DNA from: Verrucomicrobiota bacterium | Lineage (GTDB): Bacteria > Verrucomicrobiota > Verrucomicrobiia > Opitutales > Opitutaceae | Length of the DNA stretch: 64,000 nt | Assembly: GCA_023428905.1 (NCBI GenBank) | Contig: JAEYWP010000004.1 | Coordinates: 310,001-374,000 of the forward strand | Direction of reading: 5' to 3' | In this document: positions 40,966 through 50,389 of the stretch, one piece after another | Layout: each line of letters begins with the position of its first letter | How positions within the stretch are numbered: position 1 is the stretch's first letter | Notes under the pieces: model-generated | What the model saw: the letters and a program-made list of their open reading frames with translations, nothing else | Databases searched by the model: none | Told to the model about the DNA's origin: nothing | Position numbers and translations under genes: made by a program

Positions 40966-43796
40966 TTGGCAGCGGGGATCACGACAAAGCGGAAGGCCCG
41001 CCGGGAGGGGAGGTATTCCCGGGCGAAGGCCTCCACCTCCTCCCGGGTCATGCCCTCGATATCGCGGCTGCGGGAGCGGCTCCAGTCGAGGTGTTCGGGG
41101 TATTCCTGCGACGCTGCCAGGACGGAGTTGAGCCAGTAGCCATTGGTTCGGACGGACTCGCGGATGGAGGTGAGAACGGGTTGTTTCGCCCGGGTGAACT
41201 CGTCCTCGGTGATGCCGTCGCGCACGAGGGCATCGGCGATTTCTAGCACCGCCTTCTCCACCACCGCGGCCTTGCCGGGGTCGATTGTCACCTGCGAGTA
41301 GAGGAAACCGTAGTCACGGTAGGTTGAGTCCGGCGCGCTGCCCGCATCCGGGCTATAGCTTTCCCCGAGCTCCTCGCGCACCCGGACCCGGAGGCGGTCG
41401 GTCATCACGCTGGCGAGGAGATTGAGGCGGCGGGTGCGCTGGATCTCGCGGGCGTCATCAGTCGGCCAATACACAGCCAACAGGCCCTTGGGGATGTCGG
41501 TCACGACCTGGAAGGTGCGCGCCACCGGCTCGGCTGGAATCGTCACCTGCCGTTCGGCCTCGAGCGGCGGTTTTTCCCTGCGCGGGGGGAGGGAGCCGAG
41601 AGTGGAAGCGACCGCGGTGACAACCTCAGCCGGCTCTAGGTCACCCACGAGCGAGAGTTCGATCGCACCCGAGGCGAGCTGCGGCTGGAGCCAGGCGCGG
41701 GCCTCCTCGAGCGTGCGCGCCAGCATCGTCTCCAAGGGAGGCAGGCCGAAACGCGGGTCGCCGCTGGAGAGGATGCGGGGCACCTCCAGCTGCAGCGGAC
41801 CGGAGGGGGTGTGGTTGAGCTGGCGGTAGATGGGTTCGATCCGCTTTCGGGCGCTGCGCTGTGCCTCCTCGCGGTAGCCCGGATCGGTGAGAAAAGCGGC
41901 CAGCAGCTGCAGCTGCAGGAGGAGATCCTCGCGGTTGGTGGCCGCGTTGAAGACGAGGGCGTCTGCCGCCACGCGGAAGCCGAGACCCACCGTGCGCCCG
42001 GCGAGGATGCGCTGGAGGTCGTCGGCGCTGTGTTTGCCCAAGCCGCCCGCCGTGAAGGTGAGGGAGGAAAACAGCGCGAGGCCCGGTTTGTCGCGCGGCT
42101 CCACCAGTTGCCCCGAGCCTGTGCGGAGGACAAGGTGGATGCGCCCGGCTTCGAAATCGGTTTTTTTCAAATTCAGGCGGACGCCATTGGAGAAACGGAC
42201 CTGGTGGAGATCGAGGTCCGCGACATGTGATTGCCGCTCGACCTGGCCCGGACTGCCGAAATCCGTGTAGGCAAACGCCGCCTCCTCCTGCTGCTCACGG
42301 GCGCTGACCGGGTTGCGCGCGGCCGTCTCGTAGGCGGCCAGAATCTGAGCTTCGGCCGGTGTGTTGTCCGCCAGCGTGGCATTGCCCATCACCGTCAGGT
42401 AGCGGCCCGGGCTGCTGAATGCCTCGCGGAGTGCGTCCCGGCAGGCCTCCGGGGTCACCGCTGCCAGGGCCGGCTCGTACAGCGCGAGGTCGGTGGCGGG
42501 GGTGGTGAAGACCTCGCCATTGACGAGGCACTGGACCAATTCGCGCGCCAGCCCCTCGGAGCGGCGGGTCGAAGCGGTCTGCACCGCCTGCTTCAGGCTG
42601 TTCAGATAGGTGGCGGTCGCCTCGCGCAGTTCATCCGCGCCGAAACCGTGCTCGAGCGCGCGGCGTAGTTCATTTTCGGCGACCGTGAGGGCGGCGGGCC
42701 ACTGCTCGGGCCGGCAGGCGAGCTCGATCGAGGCATTGAGGAAGAAATTGAGGCCTACGCTGGCGGTGGCGGAGCCGCCGATGAAGGGCGCGTCCTCGCG
42801 TTTGGCGAGGATGGCGAGCCGGCGCGTCAGCATCGACGTGGCGAGGTCCCGCGGCAGGCGTTTCAGGCGAAGGGCGCGGCTGTCAGGCTCGGGTGAATAC
42901 GGTGCCACCGTCTGGATGCCCACGGTGGTCGCGCCCGCCTCGGCGTCGTGGTGGTGTCTGGCCCGCAGTCCGGAGAAACGGGTGATTTCGCCCATCTCCA
43001 GCGCGGCGGGTGCGGGGCCGCGGGCAGCCAGTCCGGCGAGAGCCTCGCGCAGGCGCGTCTCGACCGCGGCGGCGTCGAAGTCACCGACCGCGACGACGGC
43101 GAGCCGCTCGGGGCGGTAGAAGGCGTCGTAGTAATGGGTGAACCGTTCCCGCGGGGCCTGGGCAATCACCTCCTCCTTTCCGATGGGAAGGCGGTGCGCG
43201 ACGCGGGTGGATCCAAGCAGGAAGTCGAACTCCGCGACCATCTGCCTAAACTGCACGGAGTCGCGCGCGCGCCGCTCGCTGAGGATGATGCCTCGCTCGC
43301 GGTTGAGTTCCTCTTCACCCAGGAGCAACCCGCCGGCGTAGTCGGCGAAGACACGCAGGCCTTCGTCAAGGGTGGGCGCCTTGCTGTCCGGCAGCTCCAG
43401 CATGTAGACGGTGTGATCAAACGAGGTGTAGGCGTTGGTGTCGCCGCCGAAGCTCATCCCCATCCGCTGGAAGAATTCGATCAGGGTGCCGGGCGGATAG
43501 TGGGTGCTCCCGTTGAAAGCCATGTGCTCGAGGAAGTGGGCCAGCCCGCGCTGGTCGTCCTGCTCATGCAGCGAACCGGCCATCACCACCAGGCGCAGGC
43601 TGCTGCGCTCCTTGGGCTCGGCGTTGGCCAGGATCGCATAACGCAGCCCGGAGGGGAGCTCACCAAAACGCACCCGTTCGTCCACCGGCAGGTCGCTCTC
43701 CCGGTGCGTGAACTGGGGACGCTCCAACGGCGCGCCGCTGAGGGCGGACAACAGGCTGAGAGCGACGACGAGGAGGAGGGGAAAACGAAAGCGCAT
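40962..43796 (-). CDS. M16 family metallopeptidase (pitrilysin-like, secreted)
   Basis: A 944-residue protease, paralogue of the downstream gene. The signal peptide is MRFRFPLLLVVALSLLSALSG. Zinc motif HFLEHMAFNGS and the Glu ligand segment NRERGIILSERRAR are both intact, so both tandem copies should be catalytically active. The C-terminal domains repeat the pattern VRFSNGVRLNLKKTDFE. It may form a heterodimer with the neighbour or have a distinct peptide range. The start is the ATG at 43796; the long frame upstream is a shadow of waaA. It diverges from waaA with 102 bp between starts. Confidence 0.92.
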   Translation of the reverse strand: MRFRFPLLLVVALSLLSALSGAPLERPQFTHRESDLPVDERVRFGELPSGLRYAILANAEPKERSSLRLVVMAGSLHEQDDQRGLAHFLEHMAFNGSTHYPPGTLIEFFQRMGMSFGGDTNAYTSFDHTVYMLELPDSKAPTLDEGLRVFADYAGGLLLGEEELNRERGIILSERRARDSVQFRQMVAEFDFLLGSTRVAHRLPIGKEEVIAQAPRERFTHYYDAFYRPERLAVVAVGDFDAAAVETRLREALAGLAARGPAPAALEMGEITRFSGLRARHHHDAEAGATTVGIQTVAPYSPEPDSRALRLKRLPRDLATSMLTRRLAILAKREDAPFIGGSATASVGLNFFLNASIELACRPEQWPAALTVAENELRRALEHGFGADELREATATYLNSLKQAVQTASTRRSEGLARELVQCLVNGEVFTTPATDLALYEPALAAVTPEACRDALREAFSSPGRYLTVMGNATLADNTPAEAQILAAYETAARNPVSAREQQEEAAFAYTDFGSPGQVERQSHVADLDLHQVRFSNGVRLNLKKTDFEAGRIHLVLRTGSGQLVEPRDKPGLALFSSLTFTAGGLGKHSADDLQRILAGRTVGLGFRVAADALVFNAATNREDLLLQLQLLAAFLTDPGYREEAQRSARKRIEPIYRQLNHTPSGPLQLEVPRILSSGDPRFGLPPLETMLARTLEEARAWLQPQLASGAIELSLVGDLEPAEVVTAVASTLGSLPPRREKPPLEAERQVTIPAEPVARTFQVVTDIPKGLLAVYWPTDDAREIQRTRRLNLLASVMTDRLRVRVREELGESYSPDAGSAPDSTYRDYGFLYSQVTIDPGKAAVVEKAVLEIADALVRDGITEDEFTRAKQPVLTSIRESVRTNGYWLNSVLAASQEYPEHLDWSRSRSRDIEGMTREEVEAFAREYLPSRRAFRFVVIPAAK

Positions 43797-43898
43797 GGTG
43801 GGGCAAACTGGGGGAAATCCGTCGGATTGCACATCAAACTCGACGGACGGTGGGTTGGGCTCAACGCTCCGACCCTTCGCCGCGCTCCCGCGTTCCCG

Positions 43899-45200
43899 AT
43901 GCTCTGGCTGTACCGCCTCCTCTTTCTTCCCGCCCTGGTGATCGCCTCGCCCCACTACCTGCTGCGGATGAAGCGCCGCGGTGGATACACGGACGGTTTT
44001 TCGCAGCGGTTCGGCGCGCTGCCCCCGCTGCCGCCGAAGAGAACCGGCGTCCGGCGGGTCTGGCTGCAGGCGGTGAGCGTGGGCGAGATGCTCGCGATCG
44101 CTCCATTGCTCGAGCGGCTGGCGCGCGAGCCGGAGGTCGAGGTGTACCTGACAACGACCACCAGCACCGGCTACGCGCTCGCCCGCGAACGGTATGGGCG
44201 CCTCACCATCGGCGTCGGCTACTTTCCCACCGATGCCTGGCCCTTTTCGGCCCGCGCGTGGCGCGGCGTGCAGCCGGACCTCGCGGTCCTGACCGAGGGC
44301 GAACGCTGGCCCGAACACCTCCATCAGGCCGCGCGCCGGGGGGTGCCCGTGGTTTGCGTCAACGCGCGTTTGTCCGACCGGAGTTTTCGGCGGATGCGCT
44401 CCTGGCGGCCTCTGATCCGCCCCCTCCTGAAGGGCATCACCCGCCTGCTCGCCTGTTCGGAACTGGACGCGGCGCGGTTCCGGGAGCTCGGCTTTCCGGC
44501 TGAAGCCATCCACACCACGGGAAACATCAAACTGGATCTTTCGCTGCCGGCGCTCGCCAAGGAGGAGAAGACTGCCTTGCGCGAGGAGCTTGGGCTGCCC
44601 GATGGGCTGATCGTTCTGGGGTCGTCGACCTGGCCCGGCGAGGAAGCAGCGCTGCTCGACGCCCTGCGTGCGGCGCGGGCCCGGGGCCTCGCGTGCCGGC
44701 TTTTGCTCGTTCCCCGCCATGCGGAGCGCCGCGCGGAGGTGGAGGCGGAGGTGAAGGCCTCCGGCTTTTCGTACCAGTTGCGCTCGCGCGGCCGGGCCGA
44801 GCGGGCGGTGGACGTGGCGGTCGCCGATACCACGGGGGAGCTGCGCCGGCTCTCGCAGCTCGCGGACCTCGTCTTTGTCGGCAAGAGCCTCCCGCCTCAC
44901 GACCAGGGCCAGACGCCCGTCGAAGCTGCCGCGCTGGCGAAGCCCCTCATCGTGGGGCCCGGCATGAGCAACTTTCGCGCAATCGTGGAGGATTTGAGGG
45001 CCCGGCGCGCGGTGCGCGAGGTCGCGGACCGGAATGGGCTGACCGCAGCAGTCTGTGAGCTGCTCGCCTCCCCGGCCGCCCGCGATGCGTTGGCTTTGGC
45101 TGCAGCGGACTGGCACAAAGCCAACCAAGGTGCGGTGGAGCGCACGATGGTGGCGCTTCGAGAGATGCTGAGGCGGACAGTCGCGCGTCCCGGACCGTAA
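43899..45200 (+). CDS. waaA: 3-deoxy-D-manno-octulosonic acid (Kdo) transferase homologue
   Basis: A 433-residue GT-B enzyme (family 30). An N-terminal membrane-associated helix (WLYRLLFLPALVIASPHYLL) is followed by LQAVSVGEMLAIAPLLERL, TTTTSTGYALAR, VCVNARLSDRSFRRM, the Kdo-site segment VPRHAERRAEVE and the C-terminal TPVEAAALAKPLIVGPGMSNF. WaaA adds Kdo to lipid A precursor at the inner membrane, so the organism probably makes LPS. The residue expected to be the catalytic Glu (E-R-[YFL]-G in characterised enzymes) is Gln36 in SQRFG, and the TELWP-like segment reads TEGERWP. No other lipid A gene is adjacent. Confidence 0.85.
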   Translation: MLWLYRLLFLPALVIASPHYLLRMKRRGGYTDGFSQRFGALPPLPPKRTGVRRVWLQAVSVGEMLAIAPLLERLAREPEVEVYLTTTTSTGYALARERYGRLTIGVGYFPTDAWPFSARAWRGVQPDLAVLTEGERWPEHLHQAARRGVPVVCVNARLSDRSFRRMRSWRPLIRPLLKGITRLLACSELDAARFRELGFPAEAIHTTGNIKLDLSLPALAKEEKTALREELGLPDGLIVLGSSTWPGEEAALLDALRAARARGLACRLLLVPRHAERRAEVEAEVKASGFSYQLRSRGRAERAVDVAVADTTGELRRLSQLADLVFVGKSLPPHDQGQTPVEAAALAKPLIVGPGMSNFRAIVEDLRARRAVREVADRNGLTAAVCELLASPAARDALALAAADWHKANQGAVERTMVALREMLRRTVARPGP

Positions 45201-45334
45201 GCGAAGCGTAAATTCGAGGCGGCGAGGTGCCCTGCGACACGCCCGGCGAACGGCTTGTGGAAGACACGGCGTTGGGTTCGGGAATCGCACCGGTTTGCCG
45301 CTTTTGAGCATCCCGCCTGCTACACCCCGTGGGC

Positions 45335-47998
45335 ATGCGTTCCGCCGCTGAAAAAGAGATTGCGCCGCCTAGGGGCCGTCCTACGGTCACGCCTTTTCGT
45401 TTGATGCAATCGCACGGCCCGAAGCGCGTCTACACACCCCACTCGCTCGAGTTCTGGTTTGGAAAACTTGCCGTCGAGTGGTCCGACCACTTCACGGCCT
45501 CGCAACTCGAGGAGGGCCGACGGATTTACCGCGATGGTGAGGTGCGCGAGCTGGAGCTGACGGGCAAGGATGCGATCATCCATCGGCGGGTGGACAAAAA
45601 GGATGAATACGCGGTGATCGAGTGGGGGAGCAGTGTTCCCACCGTTCGTTCGTCGTCCAACGATCGCGACCTCGCCCATGCGCTTGCCGTCGCGGGGCTC
45701 CACGAAATCGAGGAGCTGGTGTGTGATGAAATTTCGCCGCTCCCGGAAGACGCACCGGCCGGCAGCATCGCGTCTGGCACCACCGCCGTGGCGGCCGCGC
45801 CGGCCCGGGGTTCGTCCAACGGGAGCAATGGGCACAGCGTGGTTCCCAGCACCCCGGCGCGCAGCGGCACGTCCGCCGGCGCTTCGGCAGCAGCCCCTGC
45901 CACGGGTCCGTCGCGCACACTCACGCTCGTCTTTGTCACGACCGCGGAGGGGCTTCGCTTCAACGCCTTTTGGCGCAAGGATGCGACCAAGGTTCCGGCC
46001 CTGGGCCAGGGGTCCGGAGGCATCGGCAGCGCCACCTCCAGCGAACGGGCCAAGCTGATCGGCCTCGCCGCATATGCCCGCAAGGCGCACTTCACCTATA
46101 ACCAGACCAGCGGCGAGTACCTGCTGGAGTCGGTGGTGGAGATCCCGAATTTTCTGAAGGTGACCCTGCCCGCCTGGAAGCGGCTCTTCGCCATCGAGCT
46201 CGATGACAAGGCCCTCAACCTGATGAAGGGTCCCCGGACGATCGAGATCGAGGCCGTGGCCCGGCGCGTCAATGGTCAGGGCCTGGACCTGCGCTGGATC
46301 TTCAAGGCCGGCGAACAGCTGTTGACCGACGAGGAGGTGGAGTTGATCACGCGGCGCGGCACCTCCCCCCTGATCCTGCCGAGCATCGGCATCGTCAGCC
46401 TCCCCACGGAACGTTTCGAGTCACTGAAAGCCTGGCGGCGCAACATCGCCGAGACCCACGCCGACGGACCGCTCTCCCCCTATCTGATTTTTTCGCTGTT
46501 CAGCGACGCGCGGCTCAAGCTCACCCTCTCTCCGGAGCTCGAGGCCTGGCGCAAGAGTGTGCTTTCGCCCAGCCCGGCCCCGGTCGAATTGCCTGAGATC
46601 CTCCGGCCCTACCAGCGCCGGGGCGTCGAGTGGATGCACCACCTCAGCAGTGTCGGCTGCCACGGGCTCCTGGCCGACGAGATGGGCCTGGGCAAGACGC
46701 TCCAGGTGCTCTCCCTGCTGGCCAGCCGTCCGGTCGCCGGCCTGCCCAGCCTGATCGTCTGCCCCGCGAGCGTCGTCCCGGTCTGGCGCGAGGAGATCGC
46801 GCGCTTTTTCCCGGCCATCGAGGTCGACGTGCTGAAGACCGGACACGACTTCACCTCGCGCGACGACCAGGTGATCTGGCTCGCCAGCTACACCCAGCTC
46901 CGCAAGCACCGCGCGCTCCTGGAGGCCCATGAGTTTGGCTATGCCGTCCTCGACGAGGGGCAGTTCATCAAGAATCCGGACGCCAAGGTGACCCAGACCT
47001 GCTTCGCCGTCCGGGCGCGCCACCGTATTGTCCTGACGGGTACACCGCTGGAAAACCGCCAGCTGGATCTGTGGTCAATCTTCCGGTACCTCCTGCCCGG
47101 ACTACTCGGTTCGCGCTCCGGTTTTGAATCCGCCCTCAATGCGGACCGGGTGGGCACCCTCGACCGCCTGCGCGCCCAACTGGCGCCGTTTATCCTCCGG
47201 CGCACCAAAAACGAGGTCGCCACCGAGCTCCCGCAGAAGGTGGAGATGGAGCTGCTCTGCCCGCTCACCGATGTCCAGCGCGCGGAGTACGCCAGGATCT
47301 GCTCGGAGGGGCTCAGCCGCCTGGGCGACGACGTCGGCGCGGCGATGCGCGAAAAGAGTTTCGGCTTCCTCGCCCTGCTCACGCGCCTGCGCCAGGTCTG
47401 CTGCGACCCGGACATGCTGCCCTGGATGAAGGCGCCGCTGACCGATTCCGGAAAGATCACGCTGTTGGTCGAAAAACTCTCCGAGGTGATCGGCAATGGT
47501 CACAAGGTCGTGATCTTCTCGCAGTTCGTGATGCTGCTGGACCGCGTGCGCGAGGCGCTCGCCGCCCAGTTCCCGGACCTGCCGCGCTTCGAACTCACCG
47601 GCATGACCCTCGACCGGCAGAAGCCCGTCCAGGGTTTCCAGGGCACCCAGGGAGCCGCCGCGATGCTGGTGTCGCTCAAGGCCGCTGGAACCGGCATCAC
47701 CCTGCACGCCGCCGATTATGTCTTCCTGCTCGATCCGTGGTGGAACCCCGCGGTGGAGGCGCAGGCGGTCGACCGCGTGCATCGCATCGGCCAGAAGAGT
47801 ACGGTTTTTGTCTACCGCATGGTCACGGCCGGCACGATCGAGGAGCGTATCCAGGCGCTCAAGGCCTCGAAGAAGGACCTCTTTGACCGGCTGATCGGCG
47901 GGCTCGGCGGGGACTTCGACCTGAGCCAGCATTTCACCTCGCTCGAGTCGCTGATCCAGCTGACCGCGCAGGTGGAGACGGAAGCGCAGACCGCCTAG
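45335..47998 (+). CDS. SNF2/Rad54-family helicase-like ATPase
   Basis: An 887-residue protein. The SF2 motor has Walker A DEMGLGKTLQVL (about 450), DEGQ in place of DEAH/DEGH (VLDEGQFIKNPD), the motif III-like LTGTPLENRQLDLWSIF, and the C-terminal motifs VVIFSQFVMLLDRV, LKAAGTGITLHAADYVFLLDPWWNP and QAVDRVHRIGQ. Such enzymes move along double-stranded DNA or remodel nucleoprotein. The N-terminal 90 residues resemble the start of a SWIM domain (EEGRRIYRDGEVRELEL) but lack the CxC and CxH ligands. A Ser/Ala/Pro-rich linker separates it from the rest. Start at ATG 45335; a GTG at 45329 is also possible. Confidence 0.92.
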   Translation: MRSAAEKEIAPPRGRPTVTPFRLMQSHGPKRVYTPHSLEFWFGKLAVEWSDHFTASQLEEGRRIYRDGEVRELELTGKDAIIHRRVDKKDEYAVIEWGSSVPTVRSSSNDRDLAHALAVAGLHEIEELVCDEISPLPEDAPAGSIASGTTAVAAAPARGSSNGSNGHSVVPSTPARSGTSAGASAAAPATGPSRTLTLVFVTTAEGLRFNAFWRKDATKVPALGQGSGGIGSATSSERAKLIGLAAYARKAHFTYNQTSGEYLLESVVEIPNFLKVTLPAWKRLFAIELDDKALNLMKGPRTIEIEAVARRVNGQGLDLRWIFKAGEQLLTDEEVELITRRGTSPLILPSIGIVSLPTERFESLKAWRRNIAETHADGPLSPYLIFSLFSDARLKLTLSPELEAWRKSVLSPSPAPVELPEILRPYQRRGVEWMHHLSSVGCHGLLADEMGLGKTLQVLSLLASRPVAGLPSLIVCPASVVPVWREEIARFFPAIEVDVLKTGHDFTSRDDQVIWLASYTQLRKHRALLEAHEFGYAVLDEGQFIKNPDAKVTQTCFAVRARHRIVLTGTPLENRQLDLWSIFRYLLPGLLGSRSGFESALNADRVGTLDRLRAQLAPFILRRTKNEVATELPQKVEMELLCPLTDVQRAEYARICSEGLSRLGDDVGAAMREKSFGFLALLTRLRQVCCDPDMLPWMKAPLTDSGKITLLVEKLSEVIGNGHKVVIFSQFVMLLDRVREALAAQFPDLPRFELTGMTLDRQKPVQGFQGTQGAAAMLVSLKAAGTGITLHAADYVFLLDPWWNPAVEAQAVDRVHRIGQKSTVFVYRMVTAGTIEERIQALKASKKDLFDRLIGGLGGDFDLSQHFTSLESLIQLTAQVETEAQTA

Positions 47999-48061
47999 CG
48001 GTCCGGGAGGGAGCAAAGGCGCGACGCGGGGCCCCGGCGGGCCCTGCCTCTTTACGTGTTC

Positions 48062-48090
48062 GTAACACGGCTGCCGCACGGCCGTGACAG
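48062..48090. promoter_or_regulatory. Candidate Pho-box-like 11-bp repeats upstream of porin-pstS
   Basis: Three heptamers with an 11-bp period read GTAACAC, GCCGCAC and GTGACAG on the plus strand. The last is the exact reverse complement of the E. coli Pho-box half-site CTGTCAC. They lie 73 bp before the porin start codon. The middle copy is poor. A 6-3-6 palindrome (CGTGTT/AACACG, 48055-48069) overlaps the first copy. Phosphate control fits the downstream pstS gene. Confidence 0.35.
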
Positions 48091-48162
48091 GTACGCTGCA
48101 TTGTCGGGCTTTGGCTGCCGGGTTCCTGCCGGCGCCAGCTTCACGATCAACACCAAGCACGT

Positions 48163-49482
48163 ATGGTTAAACTCCCTTCGAAATGGTTCGCGCTGCTCGG
48201 CAGCGCCCTCATCGGTGCCGCCTCCGCGGCGTATGCGCAGGACAGCGGTCCTCTCGTCGATCTCCTGGTCCGCAAGGGCCTGATCAACGACCAGGAAGCT
48301 GAAGACCTGCGCGTCGAACTGACGAGGGACTTCGGCTCCACGCCCGCGGGCAAGCTGAACCTGAGCAGCTCACTCACCGAACTCCGTCTCGCCGGCGACG
48401 TGCGCGTCCGCTGGGAGGAACGCGGCGGCGAACTGATGAACGGCGACAATCTCGAGCGCGGCCGCTTCCGCTACCGTTTTCGCACCGCCCTGACCGGGCG
48501 CCTCCTCAACGACTGGTCCTTTGGCTTCCGTCTCGAGACGGGCAGTGGCAACCGTTCCAGCAATGTGACGATGGGCACCGACGGCGGTCCCTTCGGCAAG
48601 AGCGATGACGGCATCTACATCGGCCAGATCTACGCCACGTACACGCCGACCCCGGCCTTCTCCGCGACGATCGGCCGCATGCCGAACCCGCTCGTCTCCA
48701 CTTCGATGATCTGGGACGGCGACATCAATCCGGAAGGGCTCGCGGAAACCTACCGCACGCGCCGCGACAAGACCGAATACTTCTTCACCGCCGGCCAGTT
48801 CCTTTACGGCGGTTCCAACACCCGCAACCCCTTCGGCAGCGGCAAGGTCAACGACACCTTCCTCCTGGCCTGGCAGGGCGGCGTTAAGTACTCCTTCGAC
48901 GCGTCCTCTCTCCAGATCGCTCCGACGATCTACCAGTATGTCGGTGCGGACCAGTCGAAGAATGCCTCCGCGTTCCGCGGCGCCTTTGGGCCGAGCAATC
49001 CCGCCGGCATCAACGATCTCTTCATCATCAACGTGCCCGTTGAGTACAGCTGGAAGGTCAAGGATGTGCCGGTCCGTGCGTACGCGGACATCGCGCTCAA
49101 CCTCGACGCCGAGGAACGCGCCCGCAAGTACGGTCGCCCCGATCTCGACGGCGAAGACATGGCGTACTCTTTCGGCGTCCAGTACGGCAAGGCCGCGAAC
49201 AAGGGCGAATGGGACGTCCGCGTCGGCTACCAGTCCGTCGAGGCCTTCTCCCTCGATGCCAACCTGGTCGACTCCGACATCTTCGACAGCCGCACCAACA
49301 TGGAAGGCTTTGTCGTGAGCGGGAACTACGCCCTGGGCGCCGCCACCATGCTCAGCCTGACGGTCGCCAATGCCGACCGCGTCACCTCCTCGCTCAACGC
49401 CCCCGGTGCGGGCGACGTCGGCTCCAACAACGCCCTGAAGGACTACTGGCTCTTCCAGGCCGACCTCAACCTGAAGTTCTAA
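48163..49482 (+). CDS. Putative porin of the phosphate locus
   Basis: A 439-residue outer-membrane protein. Signal peptide about 1-25 (WFALLGSALIGAASAAYAQ). A short helical stretch follows (LVDLLVRKGLINDQEAEDL), then many amphipathic strands (GRFRYRFRTALTGRLL, FGFRLETGSGN, VPVRAYADIALNL) and a C-terminal strand ending LFQADLNLKF with terminal Phe. It fits the putative-porin family that carries an N-terminal oligomerisation helix. pstS follows after 25 bp, so it probably lets phosphate or organophosphates cross the outer membrane under the same control; substrate selectivity is inferred only. Confidence 0.85.
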   Translation: MVKLPSKWFALLGSALIGAASAAYAQDSGPLVDLLVRKGLINDQEAEDLRVELTRDFGSTPAGKLNLSSSLTELRLAGDVRVRWEERGGELMNGDNLERGRFRYRFRTALTGRLLNDWSFGFRLETGSGNRSSNVTMGTDGGPFGKSDDGIYIGQIYATYTPTPAFSATIGRMPNPLVSTSMIWDGDINPEGLAETYRTRRDKTEYFFTAGQFLYGGSNTRNPFGSGKVNDTFLLAWQGGVKYSFDASSLQIAPTIYQYVGADQSKNASAFRGAFGPSNPAGINDLFIINVPVEYSWKVKDVPVRAYADIALNLDAEERARKYGRPDLDGEDMAYSFGVQYGKAANKGEWDVRVGYQSVEAFSLDANLVDSDIFDSRTNMEGFVVSGNYALGAATMLSLTVANADRVTSSLNAPGAGDVGSNNALKDYWLFQADLNLKF

Positions 49483-49507
49483 ACTGAATACGTTTCCCTA
49501 TCCTCTG

Positions 49508-50329
49508 ATGAAAACCGCACTTATCTTTGTCACCGCGCTCCTCGCCGCCTCCGTTGCGCAGGCGCAGAAACTCGTGATCAAGGGTTCCGATACGCTCGGC
49601 GCCAAACTCGTCCCCATGCTGGCCGAGGAATACAAGGCCGCCAACCCGGGCGTGAGTTTTGAAATCGCCGCCGAAGGTTCCACCACCGGCATCACCGCCA
49701 TCACCGACGGCACCGCCCAGATCGGCATGTCCTCCCGCCGCGCCAAGGCGACCGAGATCTCGGCCGCTGCCGCCAAGGGTGTGACCCTCAAGCCCATCAT
49801 CGTGGCCTATGACGGCATGGCGGTGCTGGTGAACGAGAACAACCCGATCACCAAGCTGACGCGCCGCCAGGTGGAGCAGATCTTTACCGGCGACGTGACC
49901 GACTGGTCCGCGGTCGGCGGCACCCCGGGCAAGATCTCCATCTACACCCGCAATACGTCCTCCGGCACCTACTCCGACTGGAAGGAACTCGCGATGAAGC
50001 GCCGCGACTACGCGTCGAGCTCGCAGAAGCTCGCGGGCAATGAGCAGATCGCCTCCGAGGTCGCCAAAAACGCCAATGGCATTGGCTATGTGGGACTGGC
50101 TTACGTGAACTCGCCCGGCACCAAGGTGGTCGCGATCGATGGCGGCACCCCCGACAAGGCTTCGGTGCTCTCCAAGAAGTATCCGTACGCCCGCCCCACC
50201 TTCTATTACACGAATGGCGAGCCGTCCGGCGAAGCCGCCAAGTTCATCGCCTTTACCCACAGCGAGCAGGGCAAGCAGATGATCGAGAAAATCGGTTTCA
50301 TCGCGCCGCCCACCACCGCTGCGGAATAA
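49508..50329 (+). CDS. pstS: Phosphate ABC transporter substrate-binding protein PstS
   Basis: A 273-residue periplasmic binding protein. The signal peptide MKTALIFVTALLAASVAQA precedes LVIKGSDTLGAKLVPMLAEE. EGSTTGITAITDGTAQIGMSSR is the phosphate-coordinating loop region (Thr/Ser/Arg), and YTRNTSSGTYSDWKEL follows as in PstS proteins. It captures phosphate for PstCAB, encoded about 3 kb downstream on the same strand but separated by a convergent two-component pair. Phosphate specificity rests on family and context. Confidence 0.94.
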   Translation: MKTALIFVTALLAASVAQAQKLVIKGSDTLGAKLVPMLAEEYKAANPGVSFEIAAEGSTTGITAITDGTAQIGMSSRRAKATEISAAAAKGVTLKPIIVAYDGMAVLVNENNPITKLTRRQVEQIFTGDVTDWSAVGGTPGKISIYTRNTSSGTYSDWKELAMKRRDYASSSQKLAGNEQIASEVAKNANGIGYVGLAYVNSPGTKVVAIDGGTPDKASVLSKKYPYARPTFYYTNGEPSGEAAKFIAFTHSEQGKQMIEKIGFIAPPTTAAE

Positions 50330-50358
50330 GTTTCGTCGTTAGTAGTTTGTTGTAGCAG

Positions 50359-50389
50359 GCGCCGGGTCATGGGACCCGGCGCTTTTTTT
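50359..50389 (+). terminator. Intrinsic terminator after porin-pstS
   Basis: GCGCCGGGTC (50359-50368) and GACCCGGCGC (50373-50382) form a perfect 10-bp stem with a 4-nt loop, followed by seven T residues (50383-50389). This is a textbook rho-independent terminator 30 bp after the pstS stop. Its T run overlaps the stop codon of the convergent sensor kinase gene. Confidence 0.93.

Noticed and set aside
43797..45311. Extension of the minus-strand M16 gene upstream to 45311
   Set aside because: The sequence upstream of 43796 is antisense to waaA; a proper signal peptide starts at 43796.
48080..48162. Sigma-54 (-24/-12) promoter for porin-pstS
   Set aside because: TGGC occurs near 48113 but no GC doublet falls at the required spacing.
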